A DNA stretch of 64,000 nt from Deltaproteobacteria bacterium (lineage in GTDB: Bacteria; Desulfobacterota; Desulfarculia; Adiutricales; Adiutricaceae). Positions 44,604-54,171 of the stretch are shown here, piece by piece (position 1 is the first letter of the stretch; each line of letters starts with the position of its first letter). The notes under the pieces are model-generated. The model was not told the origin of the DNA and made no database searches. It was given only the letters and a program-made list of their open reading frames with translations. The translations under genes were made by a program, and so were the position numbers. Where the stretch lies: positions 1 to 64,000 of the forward strand of contig JAISRZ010000084.1 of assembly GCA_031273455.1 (NCBI GenBank), given 5' to 3'.

Positions 44604-47504
44604 ATGGGCAAGTTTTTGGGAGCGGGGGCCAACCAATCGCCAGCGGCGATAGAATACCAACCGAGCGACAACTACCCGGTGGAAGTGACTCAGACGGATT
44701 TATCCCCAACGGAAATAAACCCAACGGATTTATCCCCAGCGGAAACATCTGGTAAGAGCCGGCGCGGAGGTAACGCCTCTTTAACGATCAAAGATCGTCT
44801 TTCTCGGCTAACCTTTTCCGCCAGCGTCAAACTCTTGGGGCCTAATGGTCGCGAGCTTTTAACCCAACAGCTTTCTAGGTATGGCCATCATTCCATCAGC
44901 GAAGACGATTACCGCTTGTCCGATGAGGCTTTCGAGGTTGACGTTCAAGACGCCCGAGTGACTTTTTACCTCACTGGGCCCAACGGTTTTTTACATTACC
45001 GTTGCGACGAGTGCCATAACGAGGCCCCTTTGGGCTGTGAGCACGCGGCCGCCGCTTTGGCCTTTGTTTTAGAGGAAAAGGTGACTTTAGGGCTAGCCGC
45101 GCCGCCGCCGGAAAGGGTTCCATTGGAAAAGCTCTCGGAAGAGGAACTGGTGGAGCGGGCCATCACGGAAAGACGGGAAAAAGTCGATTCCGAGAACTTA
45201 ACCATAACCTCTAAGCCCAAAAGGGGTATCTGGGGCGACTATCAAGTCGTTAACCCCAAGTCTGGCGGGAACTACCGGGTCTCTTTTCGGGGTTTTCGAA
45301 GCGGCGAAGTTTTCTGTGAGTGCCCGGACTTTAAGGTCAATGGCTTAGGTCTCTGTAAGCACACCCTAGCGGTTGAGGGCTATCTTTCTAAGTCTAAGCG
45401 GCAAATGGTCCCGGTGGCCCCTTGGGAACCCACGGAAGTGGAGGTTTATCTAGACTACACAGTTCAGCCAGCGGCCTTAAGAGTTCAGGCGCCCAAGTCT
45501 TTAAGTAAGAGCGCCCAAGATATTATCGCCCCATACCTTAACCAACCGGTTAAAAACGCCACTGAGCTGGTTCGAGCCATCGCCGCCATTGAGAGCGAGG
45601 GCGAGGAGATCACGGTCTTTCCGGACGCTTTGGAGCGTCTGGAATTGGGCTTGTACCGGGAAAGGCTCGCTAAACTGACGGAGGCCATTAAAAGGGACCC
45701 AGGTAACCATCCTTTAAGAACGAGTCTTTTAAAGGTTGAGCTTTTGCCCTACCAGATGGCGGGTATCGCCTTCGCCGCCGCGGCTGGGCGGGTTATCCTC
45801 GCTGACGACATGGGTTTAGGCAAGACCATCCAAGGGGTGGGTTTAGCTGAGCTTTTGGCCCGAGAGGAAGGCCTACGTAAAGTTCTTATTGTCTGCCCGG
45901 CGAGCTTAAAATCCCAGTGGCAAGATGAGATTGAAAGGTTCTGCGACCGCTCCTCAACTCTCATCTTAGGCGCGGCTAAGGATCGTTCGGGACAGTACAA
46001 TGGCGATAGTTTCTTCACCATCTGCAATTATGAGCAAGTGAATCGGGATAAACGCTATGTTATGAGCGTGGATTGGGACCTATTAATCTTGGACGAGGCT
46101 CAAAGGGTCAAGAACTGGGAGACCGCCACCCACCGGTCCGTGGCCGAGATCAAAAGCCGCCATCTGCTCCTTCTAACCGGCACCCCTTTAGAAAACAGCC
46201 TGGGTGAGCTTTTCACCTTGGTTAGGCTAGTGGACCCTGAGATTTTAGGGCCAGCCTTTCGGTTCCTAAACGCCCATAAGGAAACGGACGACAGAGGAAA
46301 GCTTTTAGCCTGGCGCGGCTTAAACGAGGTTAAAGCCGCCTTAGCCCCGGTCTTCTTACGGCGGACTCGTGAGGAGGTGATGAAGGAGCTACCGCCCAGG
46401 CAAGTTGAGATAATTCGGGTTCCCGTCACAGAGGAGCAACAGGGGATTCACGATCATCAGATGCGGATGATAAAGCGGATCATCATGAAGCCATATCTAA
46501 CGGAAATGGATTTTCTCCGTCTAAAAAAGCACCTTCTTATGGCTCGCCTGGCCGCCAACTCCACTTACTTAGCGGAAAAGATCTTACCTGGGGTATCCAG
46601 CAAGATTGACGAGTTTAAGGAGCTTATGGCTCGGCTAGCCTTGGAAGAGGAGCGCAAGATTGTCGTCTTTTCCGAGTGGACCAGCATGTTGGACTTAGTG
46701 GAGACGGAGTTAAAGAAACTGTCCATAACTTGGGTCCGCCTGGATGGGAGCGTTCCTCAGACCAAAAGAAAGGCCTTGGTCAAGAGTTTTACGGAAAACC
46801 CGGCCATGAGGGTCTTTTTAGCCACTAACGCTGGCTCCACTGGCTTAAACCTCCAAGCCGCCGACACGGTGGTCAACTTGGATCTTCCTTGGAACCCGGC
46901 CATTTTGGATCAAAGGATCGGTCGGGTCCACCGTATGGGCCAGACCCGGATGGTTCAAGTTTTCCTACTAGTGACCGCCGACACCATTGAGGAAAGGCTT
47001 TTGGATCTTCTCGGGGCCAAGAGCGTCCTAGCTCAAGCGGCCTTAGATTTGGAAAGCGACATCGACAGCGTGGAAATGACCTCCGGCATTGACGCCTTAA
47101 AGAATCGGCTGGAGATTCTTTTAGGGCAAAAGCCCGATAAACCCCTTAAGGAAGCCGTTGATCCGGGTATTAAGCTAGCTGAGCGACGCCAAAGGCTCAG
47201 CGAGACGGGCGGAAAACTCTTGAACGCGGTCTTTGACTTTTTGGGTGAGCTGATTCCGGCTCCTGACTCAGATCAAAATCAGAGCTCCGCTGTAAATGGG
47301 AAAGACCCCAGCGATGGGAATGGCGGAGGAGGAGCTGATGGTCAAGCCACTGACTCGCCTGTGGAGGAAGTAAAAAACTTAATCATGAGCTGTTTTGATA
47401 AAGACGAGGAAGGCAGGACGCGCTTTTCTTTTGTGCTGCCTAATGAGGATATCGTCAATAAGGCGGTCAACGCCATTGGCCGTTTTTTCGCTGGCCGGTT
47501 TTAG
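44604..47504 (+). CDS. SNF2-family helicase with SWIM zinc finger
   Basis: A 966-residue bacterial SNF2 (RapA/HepA-like) translocase. The N-terminus has short Thr-Asp-Leu-Ser-Pro repeats (30-45). A cysteine cluster CDECHNEAPLGCEH (about 133-146) and a SWIM finger CECPDFKVNGLGLCKH (about 237-252) precede the motor. Motor motifs: DDMGLGKT (400-407), CPASLKSQW, LDEAQRVKN (about 494), LLTGTPLENS, then in lobe two VFSEWTSML, GSTGLNLQAADTVVNLDLPWNP and QRIGRVHRMGQT. The C-terminal tail has a Ser/Asp/Gly-rich linker and a last domain of about 50 residues. Such proteins remodel DNA or RNA polymerase complexes. AGGAGG and GAAAGG lie upstream of ATG 44604. Confidence 0.93.
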   Translation: MGKFLGAGANQSPAAIEYQPSDNYPVEVTQTDLSPTEINPTDLSPAETSGKSRRGGNASLTIKDRLSRLTFSASVKLLGPNGRELLTQQLSRYGHHSISEDDYRLSDEAFEVDVQDARVTFYLTGPNGFLHYRCDECHNEAPLGCEHAAAALAFVLEEKVTLGLAAPPPERVPLEKLSEEELVERAITERREKVDSENLTITSKPKRGIWGDYQVVNPKSGGNYRVSFRGFRSGEVFCECPDFKVNGLGLCKHTLAVEGYLSKSKRQMVPVAPWEPTEVEVYLDYTVQPAALRVQAPKSLSKSAQDIIAPYLNQPVKNATELVRAIAAIESEGEEITVFPDALERLELGLYRERLAKLTEAIKRDPGNHPLRTSLLKVELLPYQMAGIAFAAAAGRVILADDMGLGKTIQGVGLAELLAREEGLRKVLIVCPASLKSQWQDEIERFCDRSSTLILGAAKDRSGQYNGDSFFTICNYEQVNRDKRYVMSVDWDLLILDEAQRVKNWETATHRSVAEIKSRHLLLLTGTPLENSLGELFTLVRLVDPEILGPAFRFLNAHKETDDRGKLLAWRGLNEVKAALAPVFLRRTREEVMKELPPRQVEIIRVPVTEEQQGIHDHQMRMIKRIIMKPYLTEMDFLRLKKHLLMARLAANSTYLAEKILPGVSSKIDEFKELMARLALEEERKIVVFSEWTSMLDLVETELKKLSITWVRLDGSVPQTKRKALVKSFTENPAMRVFLATNAGSTGLNLQAADTVVNLDLPWNPAILDQRIGRVHRMGQTRMVQVFLLVTADTIEERLLDLLGAKSVLAQAALDLESDIDSVEMTSGIDALKNRLEILLGQKPDKPLKEAVDPGIKLAERRQRLSETGGKLLNAVFDFLGELIPAPDSDQNQSSAVNGKDPSDGNGGGGADGQATDSPVEEVKNLIMSCFDKDEEGRTRFSFVLPNEDIVNKAVNAIGRFFAGRF

Positions 47505-47665
47505 GGGGCGCGGTTTTTCTTTTTCGCTTTAGATGTTTAGAGCGGGCTTATAGGTTATAGGGCATCGCGGTAGCGGTAGGGAACACCAGTTCGAGTGTCC
47601 CTCCGCGCGGAGCCCTCTGAGCGGAGTTACCTCTCCAGACCAAAGGTTTTGAGAACACAAACTAT

Positions 47666-49324
47666 CTATGGAGTCTTAGGTGTAGTCTTACGTGGAGTCA
47701 TAGGACTGTCCATCTGTTGACATTCGAAAACGTTATAATGATCTGTTTTATCTATTAATACAAAGTTTTTTTGAAAAGATTTTATAGTATTGACTGAAAG
47801 TAATGTTTGAGTTTGTCCTATATACGGATCGAAATACATAAAAGGAACTCCGCTTTTAGGTAAAATAAAATAATTAATTGAACAATCATTTATTTTATCC
47901 TCTAATTCAAAGTCACTATAACCAGCAAATTTTAAATCCCCAAATCCCAAATAATCAATTTGAGGTATGTCTAATAATATTCTATTATAGTATAAATAAA
48001 GCGAAGAAGTATCAGAAATTCCCATCATCACGTGTAAATATTTATTGTTTAAATATTTAACTTCTTTTATTGATTGGCTGGAGTCAGACCAATAATAAAA
48101 TAAAGCAATAAAAATAAGTACTACGTTAGCCAAACAAATAAATGATAAAACTAAGTATAATGATTGAATAACACTATGACATAGTTTAATCTTTAAATCA
48201 TGAAAAAAAGAACTAGGAATGAATTTAATAAATTTTCCTATAAAAAACGCATTCGCTGGAATTAAAGGTATTAAATGATTAACAAAAGATCCATTTTTAG
48301 ATGATGGTATGGCCAAAAGTAACTCTAAACATACTATAATAAGCAAATGAAATTTATACCTGTTCCATCCTTCTGAACCAGTAACAAATAAATATAAAAA
48401 AACAACAAATAAAGGAAATAAAAAAACAAACAAGGTTGCTAAAGCTGTAATAAACAGCATTAAATTTAATCCATGAGTAGACACTAAAGTTAATAAATCA
48501 ATATAAGAAAATAAAGAAATAGATTGATTTGTAAAAGGCAGAATACAGCCAATAAAGAAACTAATAGTATATAACAATATCTTTTTAATATTTATTTTAA
48601 AATTATCAGATGTGCAACAAAATGCAATAACAATATATATTGCCCCATGCAGCTTAATCATAGAAGAGAAACCAGATAAAAAGCCTAATATTATAAATAC
48701 TATTCCTGTGCTTTTATATTTATGAACAATAAAAATAGTTAATGCAACTAAAAATAAAAAATAAGGCTCTGCTTTTAAACAATAAACCCATGTATTAAAT
48801 TTTAATAAAAATAATAGATAAATATATGGGAAATATTGAAATAATTTGCTCTTTATATTTTTTTGCTGTGAATTTAAATTGTAAATTGTCAAGCAAACAA
48901 AAGAAACAAATATTATAAAAGATGGTATTTTTGATGATATAAAAATTGATATAGGAATTTTAATAAATATTAACAATATTAATGGTATAATTGGCCCATA
49001 TAACATAGTATTATATGGATAATATTCGTTGCTTGGTGGATATAAAGGAATATTTTTTGATAGATTTCTTGCTTCCTCAATAAATGTTTCTTCAAACGGC
49101 ACGGAAAAACTAGGAAAAAATAAGTAAATAATGAACGATAAAGTGAATAAACTTAATATAACTATATAAAAATTTTTTAATATATTTTGCGCTTTGATAA
49201 AAGAATCGTTTTTAACATATAATAACCAGCATAAATTAAAAATATAAAGCACAAACATACCTAATAGGAAGAAAATTAAATCTGCAAATACAAAATCATT
49301 AAAGGCGAAAGTTATTATATGCAT
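47666..49324 (-). CDS. GT-C-like membrane glycosyltransferase (paralogue 1)
   Basis: A 552-residue protein with about 12 membrane helices and a C-terminal extracytoplasmic domain (about 450-535). The first large loop reads SVPFEETFIEEARNLSKNIPLYPPSNEYYPYNTMLYGP, with acidic residues where GT-C transferases (GT39/GT83-like) keep catalytic Asp/Glu. It is clearly homologous over its full length to the upstream gene at 49990-51624, so this is a tandem duplication. It is the last gene of the putative lipid-linked-sugar cluster and very AT-rich. Donor and acceptor are unknown. The tail ends in a small Thr-Pro-Lys repeat. Confidence 0.75.
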   Translation of the reverse strand: MHIITFAFNDFVFADLIFFLLGMFVLYIFNLCWLLYVKNDSFIKAQNILKNFYIVILSLFTLSFIIYLFFPSFSVPFEETFIEEARNLSKNIPLYPPSNEYYPYNTMLYGPIIPLILLIFIKIPISIFISSKIPSFIIFVSFVCLTIYNLNSQQKNIKSKLFQYFPYIYLLFLLKFNTWVYCLKAEPYFLFLVALTIFIVHKYKSTGIVFIILGFLSGFSSMIKLHGAIYIVIAFCCTSDNFKINIKKILLYTISFFIGCILPFTNQSISLFSYIDLLTLVSTHGLNLMLFITALATLFVFLFPLFVVFLYLFVTGSEGWNRYKFHLLIIVCLELLLAIPSSKNGSFVNHLIPLIPANAFFIGKFIKFIPSSFFHDLKIKLCHSVIQSLYLVLSFICLANVVLIFIALFYYWSDSSQSIKEVKYLNNKYLHVMMGISDTSSLYLYYNRILLDIPQIDYLGFGDLKFAGYSDFELEDKINDCSINYFILPKSGVPFMYFDPYIGQTQTLLSVNTIKSFQKNFVLIDKTDHYNVFECQQMDSPMTPRKTTPKTP

Positions 49325-49989
49325 TATAATACCTGTTAGATAAGTAAATTAATATTTTATGTTATAATTAATTTGATGACTTAATAATAAATGTATTATA
49401 TAATAAATATCAAATTAATAATATATATATTGTTTTCTGAACCAATAAGTCCTTAAATATGTGCGCCCTAAAATGTGGTTATCCCTAGCGGCCTGATTTG
49501 AGAGGTGGAGCCTTTGGAATCTTCACCTTCTTGACACACTCTCTTGACAGACAAAGGTTTGTATTGGATCTGCCTAACTTAGGCCAGATCTTCAATATTC
49601 TGACAAAAATTTCGTCAATCTAGCCTCTCAAAACTAGCAACTGAGACATGATGTCCACGTAAAAAAGTCTATACAGCCGGAAAAATGAAAGATAATATAC
49701 TTAAATTATTAAATATTGAATATTAATTTTAGCTTTTCCTAGAAACAGGGGTTTTTACGAGGCCATCAGACCTTATTGATACTTGTCCAAAGCCTTTGTT
49801 TTGCCATACCGCCTCGCCTCCCAGGCCATTTTAAGGGTCATCTCTGGGTATACTATACATCTTGTCAGCCAAAAACACTTCCTTCCTTTGACATAGTCAA
49901 CCAGCACTGTTCAGCAGTAGAAGAGTCCAAATTTCCGCTTCAGCTCTAATGTCTCTGAGCTTGCATAGCGTTTCACACCATCAAACTAG
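49325..49989. other. Noncoding stretch between the two GT-C paralogues
   Basis: About 665 bases without a gene, AT-rich near 49325-49440 and balanced in the middle. A near-palindrome GATCTG-CCTAA-c-TTAGG-CCAGATC (49568-49594) is present. No terminator with T-run was seen, so the two genes may or may not share a transcript. Confidence 0.5.
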
Positions 49990-51624
49990 CTATGAAGTCT
50001 TAAGACTGTCCATCTTTCGACATTCGAAAACACTATAATGATCAGTTTTATCTATTAATATAAAGTTTTTTTGAAAAGATTTTATAGTATTAGTCGAAAT
50101 TAATGTCTTTTTTATCATACTATAATCATCTAAAAACATAAAAGGAACACCACTTTTCGGAAAAATAAAATAATTTATTGAACAATTTTTTATTTTTTCA
50201 TCTAATTCAAAGTCGCTATACCCGGCTAATTTTAAATCCGCATATCCCAAATAATCAAGTTGAGATGCCCCTAAATATATTCTATTATAATATAAATATA
50301 GCAATTTAGGTTCAGTAATTCCCATCATTGCATTTGAATATTTATTATTTAAAAATTTAATTTCTTTTACTGACTGATCAGAATCTGGCCAATAACTAAT
50401 AAAAGCAAAGTAAATGAGAATTACATTAATAATGCAAATAAAAGATAATACTAAATATAATGATTGAATTATACTATGACATAATTTTATTTTTATTTCT
50501 TGAAAAAATAAATTAGGAATATATATTAATAATTTACCAAATATAAATGCATTTACTGGAATTAAAGGCATTAAATGATTAATTAAAGAACCAGATTTAG
50601 CGCATGGTATAGTTATAAGAAGCTCTAAGCATATGATAATAAATAAATTAATCTTAACTTTTTTATCAATATTTGCATGTATTATAAATAAATAAATGCT
50701 AACAATAAAAATAGGCATTAAAATAACTATTAATGTTAAAAAAGCCTTAATAAAAAGCATTAATTCGATAGTATGACTAGAAAAAAATATTAAAAGGTCA
50801 ATATACGAAAATAAAGAAATAGATTGATTAGTGAAAGGTAAAAAAATACATATTATAAAACCTACAATATAAAGCAATATATTTTTAATTTTTATTGTAT
50901 AATTGTCTGAAGCACAAAAAAAAGCAATAATTATATACATTGCTCCATGTAGCTTTAACAAAGAAGATAAAGCTGATAAAACACCGAGCAATAAGAATAC
51001 TATTCCACTATTTTTGTATCTATTTATAATAAAAATAGTCAAAGAAACTAAAAATATGAAATAAGGTTCTGCTTTTACACAATATAGCCATGTACTAATT
51101 ATTAACAAATATAATAAATAATAAAAAGGAAATTTTATAAATAATTTATTTTGTATATTTTTTTGTTGCGAATTTAAACTACATATTATAAGAAATACAA
51201 ATAAAATAAATACTATAAACGATGGTATTTTAGCAGATATATATGTTTCAATTGGCAATTTAATAAATAATAATAAAATAAGAGATATAATTGGTCCATA
51301 TAATGTAGTATTATATGGATAATACTCTCCTTTTGTGGGGTATAAAGGAATATTTTTTGATAAATTCCTTGCTCCTTCGATGAATGTTTCTTCAAATGGG
51401 ACTGAAAAACTTGGAAAAAAAATGTAAACAATTGACGACAATACAAACAAAATAAATATAATTATATAAAACTTATCAATATATTTTTGTATATTAATTA
51501 ATATATTATCTTTAATATGCAATAAGAAATATAATATCAATAAATACAAAAAAAACATAAATACAGAAAAAGAAATAAAATTCGTAAATATATATTTACA
51601 AAAAGCTAATGATATTACATTCAT
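49990..51624 (-). CDS. GT-C-like membrane glycosyltransferase (paralogue 2)
   Basis: A 544-residue paralogue of the neighbouring gene. It shares the loop SVPFEETFIEGARNLSKNIPLYP, the segment NSQQKNIQNKLF, the CVKAEPYF helix, and the C-terminal domain with AGYSDFELDEKI, INYFIFPKSGVPFM and NTIKSFQKNFILIDKTDHYSVFEC. About 12 helices are predicted. It lies 52 nt downstream of the small transporter gene, suggesting it uses a flipped polyprenyl-linked sugar. Specificity is unknown. Confidence 0.75.
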   Translation of the reverse strand: MNVISLAFCKYIFTNFISFSVFMFFLYLLILYFLLHIKDNILINIQKYIDKFYIIIFILFVLSSIVYIFFPSFSVPFEETFIEGARNLSKNIPLYPTKGEYYPYNTTLYGPIISLILLLFIKLPIETYISAKIPSFIVFILFVFLIICSLNSQQKNIQNKLFIKFPFYYLLYLLIISTWLYCVKAEPYFIFLVSLTIFIINRYKNSGIVFLLLGVLSALSSLLKLHGAMYIIIAFFCASDNYTIKIKNILLYIVGFIICIFLPFTNQSISLFSYIDLLIFFSSHTIELMLFIKAFLTLIVILMPIFIVSIYLFIIHANIDKKVKINLFIIICLELLITIPCAKSGSLINHLMPLIPVNAFIFGKLLIYIPNLFFQEIKIKLCHSIIQSLYLVLSFICIINVILIYFAFISYWPDSDQSVKEIKFLNNKYSNAMMGITEPKLLYLYYNRIYLGASQLDYLGYADLKLAGYSDFELDEKIKNCSINYFIFPKSGVPFMFLDDYSMIKKTLISTNTIKSFQKNFILIDKTDHYSVFECRKMDSLKTS

Positions 51625-51675
51625 TAAATATCCTATATTAAACTGATATATATCAATTCATTAAATAGTAAGTGT

Positions 51676-52047
51676 TTAACTAGATGAAAAGTTAAGCGAT
51701 AGGCATATTATTCCTCCAATTATTAAAATTATACCTATTGTTTTGTATATAGTAATACTCTCCTTAAATATAATATTTGATATAAAAGTTATAAAAAGAA
51801 AACCCAAGGCCGCGAAGACTGGATAGGCCACAGAAACAGGAATTTTATCCAAAGCCTTAGCAAATAGAATAACGTTAATTCCATAGAAAAACAAGCCTAA
51901 AATAAACCAATATGATGTAATCATTGGCCAAAATCCAGGCTTAGCCACTAATCTAGACTGTTTTAGAAGAAGATTCCCCAGACAAGTATTTATTCCGGCT
52001 CCAACCAATAGCAACCAAGGGAACCATTTGGCGTTTAAGAAATCCAT
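51676..52047 (-). CDS. Small EamA/SMR-type transporter, four helices
   Basis: A 123-residue, four-helix membrane protein of the drug/metabolite transporter superfamily. The stretch KIPVSVAYPVFAALGFLFITFISNIIFKE matches the conserved third-helix region of SMR and ArnE/ArnF-like proteins. ArnE/ArnF-type pairs and similar small proteins flip polyprenyl-phosphate sugars, and the setting between sugar-lipid enzymes and GT-C proteins supports that role here (inference). It overlaps the preceding epimerase gene by 13 nt. Confidence 0.8.
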   Translation of the reverse strand: MDFLNAKWFPWLLLVGAGINTCLGNLLLKQSRLVAKPGFWPMITSYWFILGLFFYGINVILFAKALDKIPVSVAYPVFAALGFLFITFISNIIFKESITIYKTIGIILIIGGIICLSLNFSSS

Positions 52048-53066
52048 TTCAATATCTTTAACATCCCTTGTTTAATCGCCCGGCGATGAGGACTTCCAAC
52101 GTTAGTGTCCTTCTTATTGAGCGTGTCTTTATGCTCTAAAAACCAGTCGTAAGACCCCTCGAACATTCTGTTATTAGAGTACTGAGGTTTCCAGCCTATT
52201 TCTAAAAGATGATTAACATCGAAAAACACGGGACGCTGATAAGTGTGATAATGATACGGTCCCAAGGGAGACAAGGACAGCTTATCCAAAACTTTTAAGG
52301 CGACCTTACTCAAACCAATAGGTAGGTGTTTAAGTCGGCTTTTGGTTCCAGCGTGACGAATCACGTTCTCTATGGCTTCCCCCATGGTCCCAAACTCGGC
52401 GGCCCCCACATTGTAGACGCCTGGCTTCTCTTGTTTTAAAGCTAACATGTAGGCGTCCATAAGGTCTAAAGCGTGGACGAATTGAAACCTGTTGTTGCCA
52501 TCGCCTATAACGTAAACATTACGGCCTTCGCTAATCCACTCAAAAAGAATCTGAAATATCCCCAGGCGACCTAAGCCTAAAATAGTTCTCGGGCGGACAA
52601 TGATTAGAGGTAAGTTAGCCAAGTCACAGACCTTCTTAACCGCCAACTCCCCTTCCATTTTGGATTGCCCATAACTTTCCACGGGACTAAACGCTGAGTC
52701 CGGGAAAATAGGGCTAATAGCGTTGCCAAAAACCGCAGAGGAACTCATATAGACAAAATAACTTACTCCAGCCTTAACCGCCTCCTCAGCCACTATACGC
52801 GAGCCATCAACGTTAACTTGCCTAAAAACGTCACCGCTTTTGGTGATAGGCACCATGGCCGCGTTATGATGTACTACATCAATATTTTTCATGGCTTGGG
52901 CCACACCATTGGTGTTACGAACATCGGCCTCAATAAATTCCACGTCAGGCGGGAGGCTTTCGTCACGCCAGATATCCAGGATTCTGACCTTTTCTCCAGT
53001 TTCTAAAAGCCTTCGAGCGACCAGATTTCCTAAATATCCACAACCACCAGTAACTAGATGCAACAT
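52035..53066 (-). CDS. NAD-dependent epimerase/dehydratase family protein
   Basis: An extended SDR of 343 residues. VTGGCGYLGNLVARRLLE binds NAD(P); the catalytic site is S-S-S (about 107-109) with Y-x3-K in ESYGQSKMEGE; RPRTILGLGRLGIF and the FQFVHALDLMDAYMLAL stretch are typical of the 3-beta-HSD/UDP-sugar epimerase groups. AAGGT lies upstream of the ATG. In this operon it may serve as the reductase half of a two-step epimerisation together with the GMC protein, or act on a nucleotide sugar. Substrate not determinable. Confidence 0.85.
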   Translation of the reverse strand: MLHLVTGGCGYLGNLVARRLLETGEKVRILDIWRDESLPPDVEFIEADVRNTNGVAQAMKNIDVVHHNAAMVPITKSGDVFRQVNVDGSRIVAEEAVKAGVSYFVYMSSSAVFGNAISPIFPDSAFSPVESYGQSKMEGELAVKKVCDLANLPLIIVRPRTILGLGRLGIFQILFEWISEGRNVYVIGDGNNRFQFVHALDLMDAYMLALKQEKPGVYNVGAAEFGTMGEAIENVIRHAGTKSRLKHLPIGLSKVALKVLDKLSLSPLGPYHYHTYQRPVFFDVNHLLEIGWKPQYSNNRMFEGSYDWFLEHKDTLNKKDTNVGSPHRRAIKQGMLKILKWIS

Positions 53067-53086
53067 TAGTTATTTTTACCTTATTA

Positions 53087-54160
53087 TCATTTAAGTAATT
53101 TGGCTCGTTCCAAAGGCCGGTCCATTAACCAGGCCACACTGCGGCGCATGCCTTCCTCTAGCTCCACTAAAGGACGGTAACCAAGTTCTTGTTCAGCTAA
53201 AGCCACAGAACAGGCGATAGTTTTATTTAGTTCAGACAGAACGTGAACTTTCTGATTATAAATCCCCGCTTTTTGTAACCCCCAGTCCACCAACCCAGCC
53301 ACATCGGAGGCGATTGAGGGTAAGCGCAACCTTTTACGCCGACACTTGATCCCAAAGTCTGTTTCTAAAACTTTTTCCACGGTATCTATTATCTCGACCA
53401 TGGAATATGGGCGGCGATCGGCCAGCCAATAAGTCTTCCCCGCCGCCTTGGGCTCTTTAGCGGCCAAGATTAGGCCTTGAGCCAGATTATCGATATAGGA
53501 CATGGAGCGTCTATTTAAGCCTCGCCCAAGTATTGGCCCCTTACCATCGCGGATCATGACGAAAAATTCGGTCTGCCGCGGCGGCTGGAATGGCCCATAG
53601 AACCAGGGAGCCCTTATGATGACCGTCTCTGGTCCGCCTTGTTGGCTTCTTTCTTTGATCCGCTGTTCCATAAGGGCCTTGGAGCGACCATAGCCCATAT
53701 AGGGATTGTAAGGCGAACTCTCGTCAAACAGATGGTCTAGATGGGGATTGTTGCCGCAAGGGGAATTCGAGGAGGTAATAATCGCCCTTTGGATTCCGGC
53801 TTTGGCGGCTTCGTCCCAGACGTTGACTGTTCCTTGGGTGTTAACGGCATAAAAATCTTTAACTTTTCTCGGGTGAATAATCCCCACGCAATGGAACAGA
53901 ATCCCGCCTTCAGCCTTATGGAAAAAGGGTTTTAGAGAATCAGGATTGGTCACATCGCCCCTAAACAGTTCTACGCCTGGGGCGATTGAGGTGAGATCAG
54001 TATCCACATCATTAGGACCCAAAAGGGCGCGCAATGAAGGGGCCGGGAAAGGTTGACCGTCAAAAATACCTGGAATCCCCTCCACTAAGGCGCGGGTGAG
54101 ACCAAGTCCCAGCCAACCAGCCGCTCCGGTCACTAATATTGGCCTATTTTCTACTGACAT
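53087..54160 (-). CDS. NAD-dependent epimerase/dehydratase family protein (second)
   Basis: An extended SDR of 357 residues. Motifs: VTGAAGWLGLGL, the SSNSP stretch in place of SSS, Y-x3-K in MGYGRSKALMEQ, RAPWFYGPFQPP and SMSYIDNLAQGLILAAKEP. It is distinct from the neighbouring SDR. It starts 11 nt after the GMC oxidoreductase gene. Possible roles are reduction of a keto intermediate made by the GMC enzyme or sugar-nucleotide epimerisation. Confidence 0.85.
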   Translation of the reverse strand: MSVENRPILVTGAAGWLGLGLTRALVEGIPGIFDGQPFPAPSLRALLGPNDVDTDLTSIAPGVELFRGDVTNPDSLKPFFHKAEGGILFHCVGIIHPRKVKDFYAVNTQGTVNVWDEAAKAGIQRAIITSSNSPCGNNPHLDHLFDESSPYNPYMGYGRSKALMEQRIKERSQQGGPETVIIRAPWFYGPFQPPRQTEFFVMIRDGKGPILGRGLNRRSMSYIDNLAQGLILAAKEPKAAGKTYWLADRRPYSMVEIIDTVEKVLETDFGIKCRRKRLRLPSIASDVAGLVDWGLQKAGIYNQKVHVLSELNKTIACSVALAEQELGYRPLVELEEGMRRSVAWLMDRPLERAKLLK

Positions 54161-54171
54161 AGGGATTTATC

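Noticed and set aside
47570-47660. tRNA-like sequence with GTTCGAG
   Set aside because: No acceptor, D or anticodon arms can be drawn around the GTTCGAG; the segment forms only local GC-rich hairpins.
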